DNA of 64,000 nucleotides from Pseudomonas sp. StFLB209 (lineage in GTDB: Bacteria; Pseudomonadota; Gammaproteobacteria; Pseudomonadales; Pseudomonadaceae). The notes under the pieces were generated by a model. The model saw only the letters and a program-made list of their open reading frames with translations. It had not been told where the DNA came from and did not search any database. Location of the stretch: assembly GCF_000829415.1 (NCBI RefSeq), contig NZ_AP014637.1, positions 372,001 through 436,000 on the forward strand. Direction: 5' to 3'. Positions 57,670-64,000 of the stretch are shown here, piece after piece (within the stretch, counting starts at the first letter, position 1; each line of letters opens with the position of its first letter). A program made the translations under genes and the position numbers.

Positions 57670-58277
57670 AGTTCGATGCCCTTCTGCGCCCGGATGCCGG
57701 CCTGGAAGGCATGCTTGACCATGCCGATCTCCGAGACGGTATCGGCCAGCTCGATCAGTTCCGGTTTTGCCCCGCGACCGGTCACCACGACGTGCTGCAT
57801 CGGCGGGCGCGCCTGCAGGTCGTTGAGCACCTGCTCCAGGTCGAGGTAGCCGTGTTTGAGCGCGATATTCAACTCGTCGAGGATCACCAGATTGATGTTC
57901 GGGTCGCTGAGCAACTGCTTCGACACTTGCCAGGCCGCTTCGGCAGCGGCGATGTCGCGCTGGCGGTCCTGGGTTTCCCAGGTAAAGCCCTCGCCCATGA
58001 CGTGATAACGCACCTGGTCGGGGAAACGGCGGAAGAACAGCTCTTCGCCAGTGGCGTTACGGCCCTTGATAAATTGCACCACGCCACACTGCATATCGTG
58101 GCCCATCGCCCGGGCGAGCATGCCAAAGGCCGAGCTGCTCTTGCCCTTGCCATTGCCGCCCAGCACCAGCAGCAGGCCGCACTCGTTGGGCGAGTTGGCG
58201 ATGCGTTCATCGATAATGGCTTTTTTACGCTGCATGCGCGCCAGATGGCGCTCGTCGCGTTCGAGGGACTCGTTCAT
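57666..58277 (-). CDS. cobO: Cob(I)yrinic acid a,c-diamide adenosyltransferase
   Basis: A 203-residue CobA/CobO/BtuR-type ATP:corrinoid adenosyltransferase. The P-loop is LVLGGNGKGKSSSAFG (residues about 40-55). VVQFIKG, LVILDELNIALKHGYLDLEQVL and VVTGRGAKPELIELAD are family signatures. The ATG at 58277 (MNESLERDERH) has GGAGAGCTGAG upstream. It is the first gene of the operon, about 110 bases downstream of the cobalamin riboswitch. Confidence 0.96.
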   Translation of the reverse strand: MNESLERDERHLARMQRKKAIIDERIANSPNECGLLLVLGGNGKGKSSSAFGMLARAMGHDMQCGVVQFIKGRNATGEELFFRRFPDQVRYHVMGEGFTWETQDRQRDIAAAEAAWQVSKQLLSDPNINLVILDELNIALKHGYLDLEQVLNDLQARPPMQHVVVTGRGAKPELIELADTVSEIGMVKHAFQAGIRAQKGIEL

Positions 58278-58386
58278 CTCAGCTCTCCGCTGGAAAGGCA
58301 GGCGAAAGCAGACAACAGGACGACAGAACGCCAAGGCAGTCAGTTGCCTTGCGCAGAGCATCGCCCGCCGTGATGCCTTGAATACG

Positions 58387-58582
58387 TGACAGGCCGGTCT
58401 CCGGGCTCATGAGCGAGGCATTGCCTGCCGACCGTGCGCCTTCCCGGAGAATGTCCAGTGGCACGATGCGCGGTCTTGACTCATTTACCGTTGCGGGGGC
58501 AGCGCCGGAATCGAAGTGCGTGTCTTCCCACCGGCTTCCCTGTTTCACCCTGCCAGCCGTTGGCTGCCGGGCACCTGAAACA
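58387..58582 (-). promoter_or_regulatory. Cobalamin riboswitch upstream of cobO
   Basis: Read on the minus strand, the conserved AdoCbl riboswitch blocks occur in order: GGTGCC (58570-58575), AGGGAAGCCGGTG (58529-58541), GCTGCCCCCGCAACGGTAA (58485-58503) and the B12 box AGCCCGGAGACCGGCCTG (58390-58407). The remaining bases to the cobO start form the expression platform, where the kissing loop would occlude translation. Ligand binding should repress the operon. Confidence 0.96.
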
Positions 58583-58651
58583 AACCGCGAAGGGTAGAGG
58601 GTTGGGCATGGAGCGTCAAACGGTATCGGGTCGGGTATCGGCGCGTCTGCG

Positions 58652-58936
58652 CGTAGGAGCGGCTTTAGCCGCGAAGATCTTTAGCGTTGTGCACAGGGTC
58701 TTTGCCGCAGTTGTCTGTTCGCCAGGTTCCGTTCTTTACGAGCGGGTTACTTTGGTTTCGCCCAAACTAACCAAAGGCGTTGCTCCGGTCTTGGCCCCGC
58801 CCTTCGGGGCGGGGTTCCCTCGCTCCGGCGCCAATCGTCGCGTTCGGCGGCGTCTGTGATAACTCGGTTCAAAAAGCAAAAGCAACAACAGAAGCGAAAG
58901 CAATGGCGACGCTTCGCGGCTGAAGCCGCTCCTACA
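58652..58936. repeat. REP-bounded interspersed repeat region
   Basis: A REP (GTAGGAGCGGCTTTAGCCGCGAAG, 58653-58676) and an inverted REP (GCTTCGCGGCTGAAGCCGCTCCTACA, 58911-58936) flank 234 bases. Inside are TTTGGTT...AACCAAA (58751-58775) and a perfect CCCCGCCC-TTCG-GGGCGGGG hairpin (58795-58814). The sequence GGTTACTTTGG...CTAACCAAAGGC...GCTCCGG recurs in Pseudomonas intergenic regions as I remember them. It carries no credible gene. The rest of the 58586-58967 gap between riboswitch and lipoprotein gene holds nothing else that I can identify. Confidence 0.75.
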
Positions 58937-58967
58937 ATCTGGGTGTCCGGGCGGACACCCAAGCGGC

Positions 58968-59507
58968 TCAACGGTTGTTCTGCGCCAGGCTGGAAGGCTC
59001 CAGAACGCGCTTGGCGTTCAGGTAGGCTTTCTGCCAATAAGGCGAGCCGAGGCTGTCGAGCTTGACGGTGCCGCCAGTGGCCGGGGCATGCACGAAGCGG
59101 CCTTCGCCGACGTAGATGCCGGCATGGGAGACCTGCGAGCCGCCGGAGGTGGCGAAGAACACCAGGTCGCCGGTCTGCAGGTTCTCGCGGCCGACGTTGG
59201 GCGCTTTCATCACGATCATGTCGCGGGTCGAACGCGGCAGGCTGATGCCCGCCATGTCGCGGTAGACATAGCCGATCAGGCCACTGCAGTCGAAGCCGGA
59301 GTCCGGGGTATTACCGCCCCAGCGGTAAGGCGTGCCGACCAGGCCGAGCGCGCGAAACAGCACGTCTTCGGCAGCGGGTGAATTCAGCACCGCAGGCGCG
59401 ACGATCACCGGCCGCTGGACGACCTTGGGTTTGGGCGGCGGCGCGCTGGCGCAGGCGCCGAGCAGCGCAGCGAGAGAGATCACGGCACAGCGTAAGAAAA
59501 TCGACAT
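58968..59507 (-). CDS. NlpC/P60 peptidoglycan endopeptidase, lipoprotein
   Basis: A 179-residue protein with a lipoprotein signal ending in LAALLGAC (lipobox LGAC) and a Pro-rich linker. The NlpC/P60 cysteine peptidase domain has the nucleophile in GFDCSGLIGYVY, the catalytic His in VSHAGIYVG and a second His in RFVHAPATGG. It should cleave cell-wall peptides at the outer membrane. The ATG at 59507 was preferred to a GTG two codons earlier. It is followed at the 3' end by REP repeats and preceded by a paralogue on the same strand. Confidence 0.92.
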   Translation of the reverse strand: MSIFLRCAVISLAALLGACASAPPPKPKVVQRPVIVAPAVLNSPAAEDVLFRALGLVGTPYRWGGNTPDSGFDCSGLIGYVYRDMAGISLPRSTRDMIVMKAPNVGRENLQTGDLVFFATSGGSQVSHAGIYVGEGRFVHAPATGGTVKLDSLGSPYWQKAYLNAKRVLEPSSLAQNNR

Positions 59508-59661
59508 GACCACAAAAACTCCATCAGGAATGCGGCTTTACTGCCGAAAGCTAGAAAGCCCGTTAAGAGAGACTAGCTGAAGACCAGAGCGCTGTGCAGA
59601 GGTTTCAGACAATCCGACCAAACGGGCTTTCCAGTTAACAGGCCGTTTCAAACAGCTTGTG

Positions 59662-60354
59662 TTAGTTATGACGCTTGTTGCTGACCGGCTTGACGCTGGT
59701 GGAAGTCATTGCAGTGGTCTGGGCCTCACCGGAGGCTGGTGCCAACACCAGAGCGCGCTTGGCTTCGACGAAGGTTTTGCTCCAGTAGGTGTCGTCCAGG
59801 CTGTCGATCCGCACCCCACCGCTACGGCGGCTGCTGGAGTGGATGAACTGGTCGTCGCCCAGATAGATCGCAGCGTGGCTGATACGGCCGCGGCCGGCAG
59901 TGCTGAAGAACAGCAGGTCGCCTGGCTTGAGGTCATGACGCGAGACCTGCGGGGCGTCGATTTTCATCATGTCGCGGCTCGAACGCGGCAGGGTCATGCC
60001 GGCTTCTTCGCGGAACAGGTAGCTGATGAAACCGCTGCAATCGAAACCGGCAGTGGAGTTGCCGCCAAAGCGGTAACGGGTGCCGATCAGCGCCTTGCCG
60101 CGCTCCAGAATGCTGTCTGCCAGCAACGGCAGCTGGTAGGCGTTCTCGTCGGTGAACTCGGCCAGCTCTTCTTCCGCTTCCAGAGCTTGCTGGGCACGGA
60201 TGTTGTGCGCCTGACGGGCACTGGATTGAGCGGTAACGGAATTCTGGTATTGAGCGAATTGCTCTGGCTGGGTCACCGATGACTGGGTGGAGCAGCCGAA
60301 TAGAAAAGTAACTAAAGCGAGTGGCACGAGGGGTGCGAAGCGTAAAACTTGCAT
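59662..60354 (-). CDS. NlpC/P60 peptidoglycan endopeptidase, lipoprotein (paralogue)
   Basis: A 230-residue protein. The signal ends VTFLFGC with a Cys at the lipobox, followed by a long helical linker (Gln/Ala/Glu-rich). The peptidase domain has Cys in AGFDCSGFISYLF, His in RISHAAIYLGD and FIHSSSR. Domain order and motifs match the gene directly downstream, so the two look like a tandem duplication, with this copy having the longer linker. The ATG at 60354 gives MQVLRFAPLV. No clear operon link beyond same strand and a 154-base gap. Confidence 0.92.
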   Translation of the reverse strand: MQVLRFAPLVPLALVTFLFGCSTQSSVTQPEQFAQYQNSVTAQSSARQAHNIRAQQALEAEEELAEFTDENAYQLPLLADSILERGKALIGTRYRFGGNSTAGFDCSGFISYLFREEAGMTLPRSSRDMMKIDAPQVSRHDLKPGDLLFFSTAGRGRISHAAIYLGDDQFIHSSSRRSGGVRIDSLDDTYWSKTFVEAKRALVLAPASGEAQTTAMTSTSVKPVSNKRHN

Positions 60355-60430
60355 GGGCACGACCGTGGCGTCAAAAAATGAGGAGCCGCGACTATGCCCG
60401 CTATCCAACCGATTTGCAAATTCTATCGAA

Positions 60431-61207
60431 TTAAATGTGACTTATGAGTTCCGGCATGACATGTGCCGCCCGGCCCTGCAGGAAAATATCCATCCCCGCA
60501 CTGTGATCAGTGGCCTGAGGATTGATTTCCAGGGTAAAGCCGCCGGTAATCCGCGTGCGCAACACCGGCTCGTGAATATAGGGAAAGCTGGCGGTGGTGC
60601 CGATACTCAGCACCGCGTCGAAACCCAGCGCCATTTGCGCTTGCAGAGCGTCTATAGCGGGCTCAGGGAGCATTTCCTGGAACAGAACAACCGGCGGTCG
60701 CAAAATGCCATGACAATGGCTACACAGCGGCGGTAGCTCGGCTGACAGGTGCCCGGCCAGTTGCGGGTCTTCGGCGCCGCACGCCTGGCAAAACAGCGGA
60801 GTCATTTGCCCATGAATCTCGATCAGGCGCTCCGGCGGACTGCCCGCAGCCCGGTGATAGCCATCGACATTCTGGGTCAGCACCCAGCAATCAGGCTTGA
60901 GGCGCTGTAATTGCGCGATGGCGTAATGGGCGATGTTGGGCTCGCCAGCAAGGCAGGCCTTGCCCAGTTCAGCGATGTATTTCCAACACAGCGCCGGATC
61001 GCGGCGCAGCATCGGCCCGGACAGCGCCATTTCAATAGGCAAGCCATCATCGGTACGGCCGTTATACAGGCCGCCCAGACCACGATAGGTCGGCAACCCT
61101 GAATCGGCCGACAGACCGGCACCGGTGATGATCAGAATACGTTGGGCATGCCGCAAGGCGGCGGCGGCCTGGCGGATCAGTTGCTGATCGAGCGGCGCCG
61201 CTACCAC
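60431..61207 (-). CDS. SIR2-family NAD-dependent deacylase
   Basis: A 258-residue sirtuin. The NAD-binding motif is ITGAGLSADSGLPTYRG. LTQNVDGYHRAAG and the catalytic His in EIHGQ follow. Zinc cysteines are FCQAC and LCSHC. The C-terminal GTTASFPYI is the ribose contact. The sequence alone does not show whether it removes acetyl or other acyl groups. The start is a GTG at 61207 inside the end of hda (7-base overlap), so it is translationally coupled. Confidence 0.92.
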   Translation of the reverse strand: MVAAPLDQQLIRQAAAALRHAQRILIITGAGLSADSGLPTYRGLGGLYNGRTDDGLPIEMALSGPMLRRDPALCWKYIAELGKACLAGEPNIAHYAIAQLQRLKPDCWVLTQNVDGYHRAAGSPPERLIEIHGQMTPLFCQACGAEDPQLAGHLSAELPPLCSHCHGILRPPVVLFQEMLPEPAIDALQAQMALGFDAVLSIGTTASFPYIHEPVLRTRITGGFTLEINPQATDHSAGMDIFLQGRAAHVMPELISHI

Positions 61208-61905
61208 CCAAGGGTTTCCTTGAGAAAAGGAATGGTCAGTTTGCGCTTTTCTTGCAGCGAGGCCTGATCGAGGCGTTCAAGCAGTTCGAACAACGCACTC
61301 ATGCTGCGCGTGCCACGGGTCAGAATGAAATGCCCGACTTCGTCGGTGAGGTGCAGACCACGGCGCGAGGCACGCAGTTGCAAGGCGCGCAGCTTGTCTT
61401 CATCAGACAGGCCGCGCATCTGGAACACCAGCGCCATGGTCAGGCGTGACTTGAGGTCAGGCAGCTTGATCGACAGCTCGCGAGGTGACTTGGACGCGGC
61501 AATCAATAAACGCCGGCCACTGTCACGCAAACGATTGAACAGGTGAAACAGCGCCTCTTCCCAGTCAGCCTTGCCGGCGATGGCCTGCAAGTCATCCAGG
61601 CAAACCAGTTCGTACTGCTCAAGATGATCGAACAGCTCGACGCCCTGCTCGAGCAACTCGGTCAGCGGCAGGTAGACCGCCGGCTCGCCCAGTTGCTTGA
61701 AGCGCAGGCAGGCCGCCTGCAACAGATGAGAGCGCCCCACCCCGTCTTTGCCCCACAGATAGATGAGGCTTTCGGTCCATCCCGCATCGGCCTCGCACAA
61801 CCGCTCGACATAGCCGAGGGCCGCCGCGTTGGCGCCGGGATAGTAATTGATGAAAGTGGCGTCATCGCGCAGACGCACACTCAGGGGCAGCTGAACCGGT
61901 TTCAT
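61201..61905 (-). CDS. hda: DnaA regulatory inactivator Hda
   Basis: A 234-residue AAA+ protein homologous to DnaA domain III. With the beta clamp it promotes ATP hydrolysis by DnaA to prevent re-initiation. The clamp-binding motif QLPLSV is at residues 4-9. Walker A is the variant WGKDGVGRSHLLQAA, Walker B is LVCLDDLQAI, and the sensor-2 region is SMSALFELLERLD. The canonical GKT/S is GRS, as is common in Hda. The sirtuin gene overlaps its end. Confidence 0.95.
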   Translation of the reverse strand: MKPVQLPLSVRLRDDATFINYYPGANAAALGYVERLCEADAGWTESLIYLWGKDGVGRSHLLQAACLRFKQLGEPAVYLPLTELLEQGVELFDHLEQYELVCLDDLQAIAGKADWEEALFHLFNRLRDSGRRLLIAASKSPRELSIKLPDLKSRLTMALVFQMRGLSDEDKLRALQLRASRRGLHLTDEVGHFILTRGTRSMSALFELLERLDQASLQEKRKLTIPFLKETLGW

Positions 61906-62066
61906 GCTGACTGGGCGCTTCCTGGGAGCAAGCGATGACCTCTGAATAAAGTTAGCAAAGTCTATACCCGTGAGGCGGACCGCACAATGCGACAGACTTC
62001 AAGCAAAATCAAAGGCTTGCGTTTTTTCGCAGCGCCTGCTCCAGCGGTGTTTGCCAGCATCGGCCA

Positions 62067-63140
62067 TCAAAGTTCCGGGTCACGACTGCCTGCATACATG
62101 TCCGACTCTTTGTACAGGGTATGCACATGGCGCAGCAACACCATGATCACCGCCGCCACCGGCAACGCCAACAGGATGCCAGTAAAGCCGAACAACTCAC
62201 CGCCCGCCAGAATCGCGAAGATCACCGCCACCGGGTGCAGGCCGATACGGTCGCCCACCAGTAAAGGGGTGAGAACCATGCCTTCCAGCGCCTGACCGAT
62301 CATGAACACCGCAACGATCCCGAGCATCGGATACAGGTCACCACCGAACTGGAACAAGCCGGCGATCAGTGCGGCGCCAATACCGATAACGAAGCCCATA
62401 TAAGGCACGATCGCTGCCAGACCGGCAATCATGCCGATCAGCAACCCCAGTTCCAGGCCCACCAGCATCAGCCCGGCCGAATAGATCACGCCAAGGCCGA
62501 CCATCACCAACAACTGGCCGCGAATGAAGGCGCCCAGCACTTCGTGACATTCACTGGCAAGGCCCATGATCTGGGTTTCACGCTGGCGCGGCAGCAGGCT
62601 GCGCAGTTTGGCCATCATCAGATCCCAGTCGCGCAGCAGATAGAAGCTCACCACCGGGATCAGCACCAGATTGGCCAGCCAGGCCATCAGCGCCAGGCTC
62701 GAAGCGGTGGCCTGGGAGAGCACCAGGCCAACGATATCGCCAGCCTGCCCCATATGCCCGGCCAGCGCAGTCTTGAGCTTGTCGAACCGCCAGAAGCCAT
62801 CGGACAGGCCGAACTTGGCCTGCGCCCACGGCAAGGCGGTGTGTTGCAGCCAGTCGAGGATCTGCGGGGCCAGCTCATAAAGGCGGATCAACTGCTTGAC
62901 CAGCATCGGCACCAGCACCAGCAGCAACGCCAGCATGATCAAGGTAAACAAACCGAACACCGCTGCTACGCCGAGGGTACGGGACAAGCCAAGACGCTCC
63001 AGGCGGTCGACCAGCGGGTCGCCCATATAGGCCAGCAGCAACGCGACCAGAAACGGCATCAGGATCGAATGCAGCGAGAATAGAAAGGCGATCAGCAGCG
63101 CCGCAGCGCCCAGCCAGTACCAGCGTTTTATGTCAGTCAT
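62067..63140 (-). CDS. AI-2E-family (PerM-like) membrane protein
   Basis: A 357-residue polytopic protein with about eight membrane spans. Recognisable segments are LLAYMGDPLVDRLERLGLSRTLGV, PVVSFYLLRDWD, the family signature region PYMGFVIGIGAALIAGL and EGMVLTPLLVGDRIGLHPVAVIFAILAGGELFG. Members include an autoinducer exporter and sodium/proton antiporters; substrate here is unknown. It lies between DUF2066 and hda on the same strand, 161 bases upstream of hda. Confidence 0.9.
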   Translation of the reverse strand: MTDIKRWYWLGAAALLIAFLFSLHSILMPFLVALLLAYMGDPLVDRLERLGLSRTLGVAAVFGLFTLIMLALLLVLVPMLVKQLIRLYELAPQILDWLQHTALPWAQAKFGLSDGFWRFDKLKTALAGHMGQAGDIVGLVLSQATASSLALMAWLANLVLIPVVSFYLLRDWDLMMAKLRSLLPRQRETQIMGLASECHEVLGAFIRGQLLVMVGLGVIYSAGLMLVGLELGLLIGMIAGLAAIVPYMGFVIGIGAALIAGLFQFGGDLYPMLGIVAVFMIGQALEGMVLTPLLVGDRIGLHPVAVIFAILAGGELFGFTGILLALPVAAVIMVLLRHVHTLYKESDMYAGSRDPEL

Positions 63141-63219
63141 TGATGTTCCTCATCAAACAACCGGTGCGCAGGAGCCACCGTTGGGTAGCGCCGCTCGCTC
63201 AGCGCAAATCAAAGGTGAT

Positions 63220-63244
63220 CGTGGGAGCGAGCCTGCTCGCGAAG
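63220..63244. repeat. REP element
   Basis: GTGGGAGCGAGCCTGCTCGCGAAG is a complete single REP of the common Pseudomonas subtype, with the inverted GCGAG/CTCGC stem. It lies in the gap between the AI-2E and DUF2066 genes. Confidence 0.85.
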
Positions 63245-63316
63245 AGGCCAGTAAAGCCGGCACATTTGCCATGAACTTCAGGCAGTCTTCGCGATCAAGA
63301 ATCTCCCGCAAAACCG

Positions 63317-64000
63317 TTACCAACGGAAATACAGTTTGCCGGCACTGACGGGCGCGCCAGCCTCAGCACCTGGCGTCGGGGCTGTAGCCGGGGCGCTGGC
63401 ATCCACGGGCACAGCCTCACTGGCCGGGATTTCCTGCAGACGGGCCAGACCAAGCTGGTTACGCAGTTGCTCGGCACTGGTCCCGACCGCAAAGGTGCTG
63501 CGCTCGCCTTCGACCAGTACCAGCTTGCCGCCCATGGCTTCGAGCACCCGCATCAATTGCGCATAACGCTCAAGGTTCATGCCCTGAACCTCGAACTGCA
63601 GCGTACTGGCGGTCGCGCCGGGCTTGACCGCGAAGCGTGGCGCCAGGCGCTCGGTAACCGCCAGCAGCACGGCATCGGCCAGCGCCTCGACACTGTCGCC
63701 GCCGACATTGCCCTGCTCACGCTGCTCACCCAGCCACAGGCGCCACTGCGCCTGCCACTTGCCGCCCTCTTCACGGGCATGCACCGCCAGAATGGCGTCA
63801 GCGCCGTAACGCTCGGACGCTTGCTTGAGCTCGCCCGGATCACTGGCGGACAGATGCTGTGCGGTGCCGACACCCTGCTCGCTCAGATCGGCCAGCGGCA
63901 GCTGCATGGGCAGACCGCGATGCTGAGCGGCGCGGCGCAGCGGCGCGGCAGCCTCCTGCGCGTCGCCGACCAGATTCGAGCCTTCAGTGGAGTCGATCAG
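63317..64000 (-). CDS. DUF2066 domain protein, C-terminal part (5' end outside window)
   Basis: The last 227 residues of a secreted-type protein are open to the window edge. Segments such as YGADAILAVHAREEGGKWQAQWRLWLGEQ, AVTERLAPRFAVKPGA and NLERYAQLMRVLEAMGGKLVLVEG match the DUF2066 family, function unknown. An Ala/Pro-rich linker and KLYFRW end the protein. In Pseudomonas this gene lies next to purM, which would be just outside the window. The N-terminus and signal peptide cannot be seen. Confidence 0.85.
   Translation of the reverse strand: MIDSTEGSNLVGDAQEAAAPLRRAAQHRGLPMQLPLADLSEQGVGTAQHLSASDPGELKQASERYGADAILAVHAREEGGKWQAQWRLWLGEQREQGNVGGDSVEALADAVLLAVTERLAPRFAVKPGATASTLQFEVQGMNLERYAQLMRVLEAMGGKLVLVEGERSTFAVGTSAEQLRNQLGLARLQEIPASEAVPVDASAPATAPTPGAEAGAPVSAGKLYFRW

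Noticed and set aside
58747..59037. A hypothetical minus-strand gene of 96 codons
   Set aside because: It lies in the REP-bounded repeat and overlaps the lipoprotein gene end; the peptide is a translation of repeat DNA.

Overview
The window is a stretch of Pseudomonas-type core chromosome. It is GC-rich and densely packed, mostly with housekeeping genes in short operons. Diagnostic features are a fused prephenate dehydrogenase/EPSP synthase (TyrA-AroA), an EF-P with Arg32 beside its rhamnosyltransferase EarP, the block ihfB-rpsA-cmk-aroA-pheA-serC-gyrA-mtnA-mtaD-ubiG-mupP-yciK, a wbpV-wbpL-wbpM set, and Pseudomonas-style REP sequences (GTAGGAGCGG...CCGCGAAG). From memory, the gene order looks closest to the P. 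putida/P. fluorescens side of the genus. I saw no rRNA, tRNA, CRISPR array, insertion sequence or prophage block.

Layout. 1-4.5 kb: end of a TonB-dependent receptor, ohr with a palindromic operator region, efp and earP, a small membrane protein, a GreA/B-like factor and a short unknown gene. 4.5-12.8 kb: amino-acid permease, ComEA-like protein, the wbpM-wbpL-wbpV surface-polysaccharide genes, an RNase-like metallo-beta-lactamase-fold protein, and LapA. 12.8-28.3 kb: ihfB, rpsA, aromatic amino acid and serine genes, gyrA, then the methylthioadenosine pair mtnA/mtaD and ubiG-mupP-yciK. 28.5-37.3 kb: a diguanylate cyclase, a TenA/PqqC-like protein, a GGDEF-EAL protein, an ABC exporter, a DsbA-like protein, trhO, bolA and a DUF2059 protein. 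37.5-47.5 kb: fumC, a flavodoxin-fold oxidoreductase, an EamA transporter, a DTW-domain tRNA enzyme, several small unknown genes, rmuC, a phage-lysozyme-like orphan, a FadL porin and a periplasmic glutathione peroxidase. 47.6-49.4 kb: a MarR/MFS unit with an overlapping 40-residue membrane peptide that is easy to miss. 49.5-58.6 kb: a ten-gene cobalamin operon (cobO-cobB-bluB-cbiB-cobD-cobQ-cobU-cobT-cobC-cobS) behind a cobalamin riboswitch. 58.6-64 kb: a REP-bounded repeat, two NlpC/P60 lipoproteins, a sirtuin overlapping hda, an AI-2E-type membrane protein and the end of a DUF2066 gene.

Functional links. EarP should rhamnosylate Arg32 of EF-P. WbpV/L/M would start and modify an O-antigen-type glycan. 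MtaD and MtnA belong to the same methylthioadenosine salvage route. BluB makes the lower cobalamin ligand that CobT activates, and CobU/CobS/CobC finish the nucleotide loop under riboswitch control.

The most unusual observation is MtnA. Its catalytic cysteine is replaced by glycine (Gly166), and two or three other near-invariant active-site residues are also changed, although the reading frame is intact and the locus is syntenic. Otherwise the region is ordinary, and I found no convincing new multigene system.
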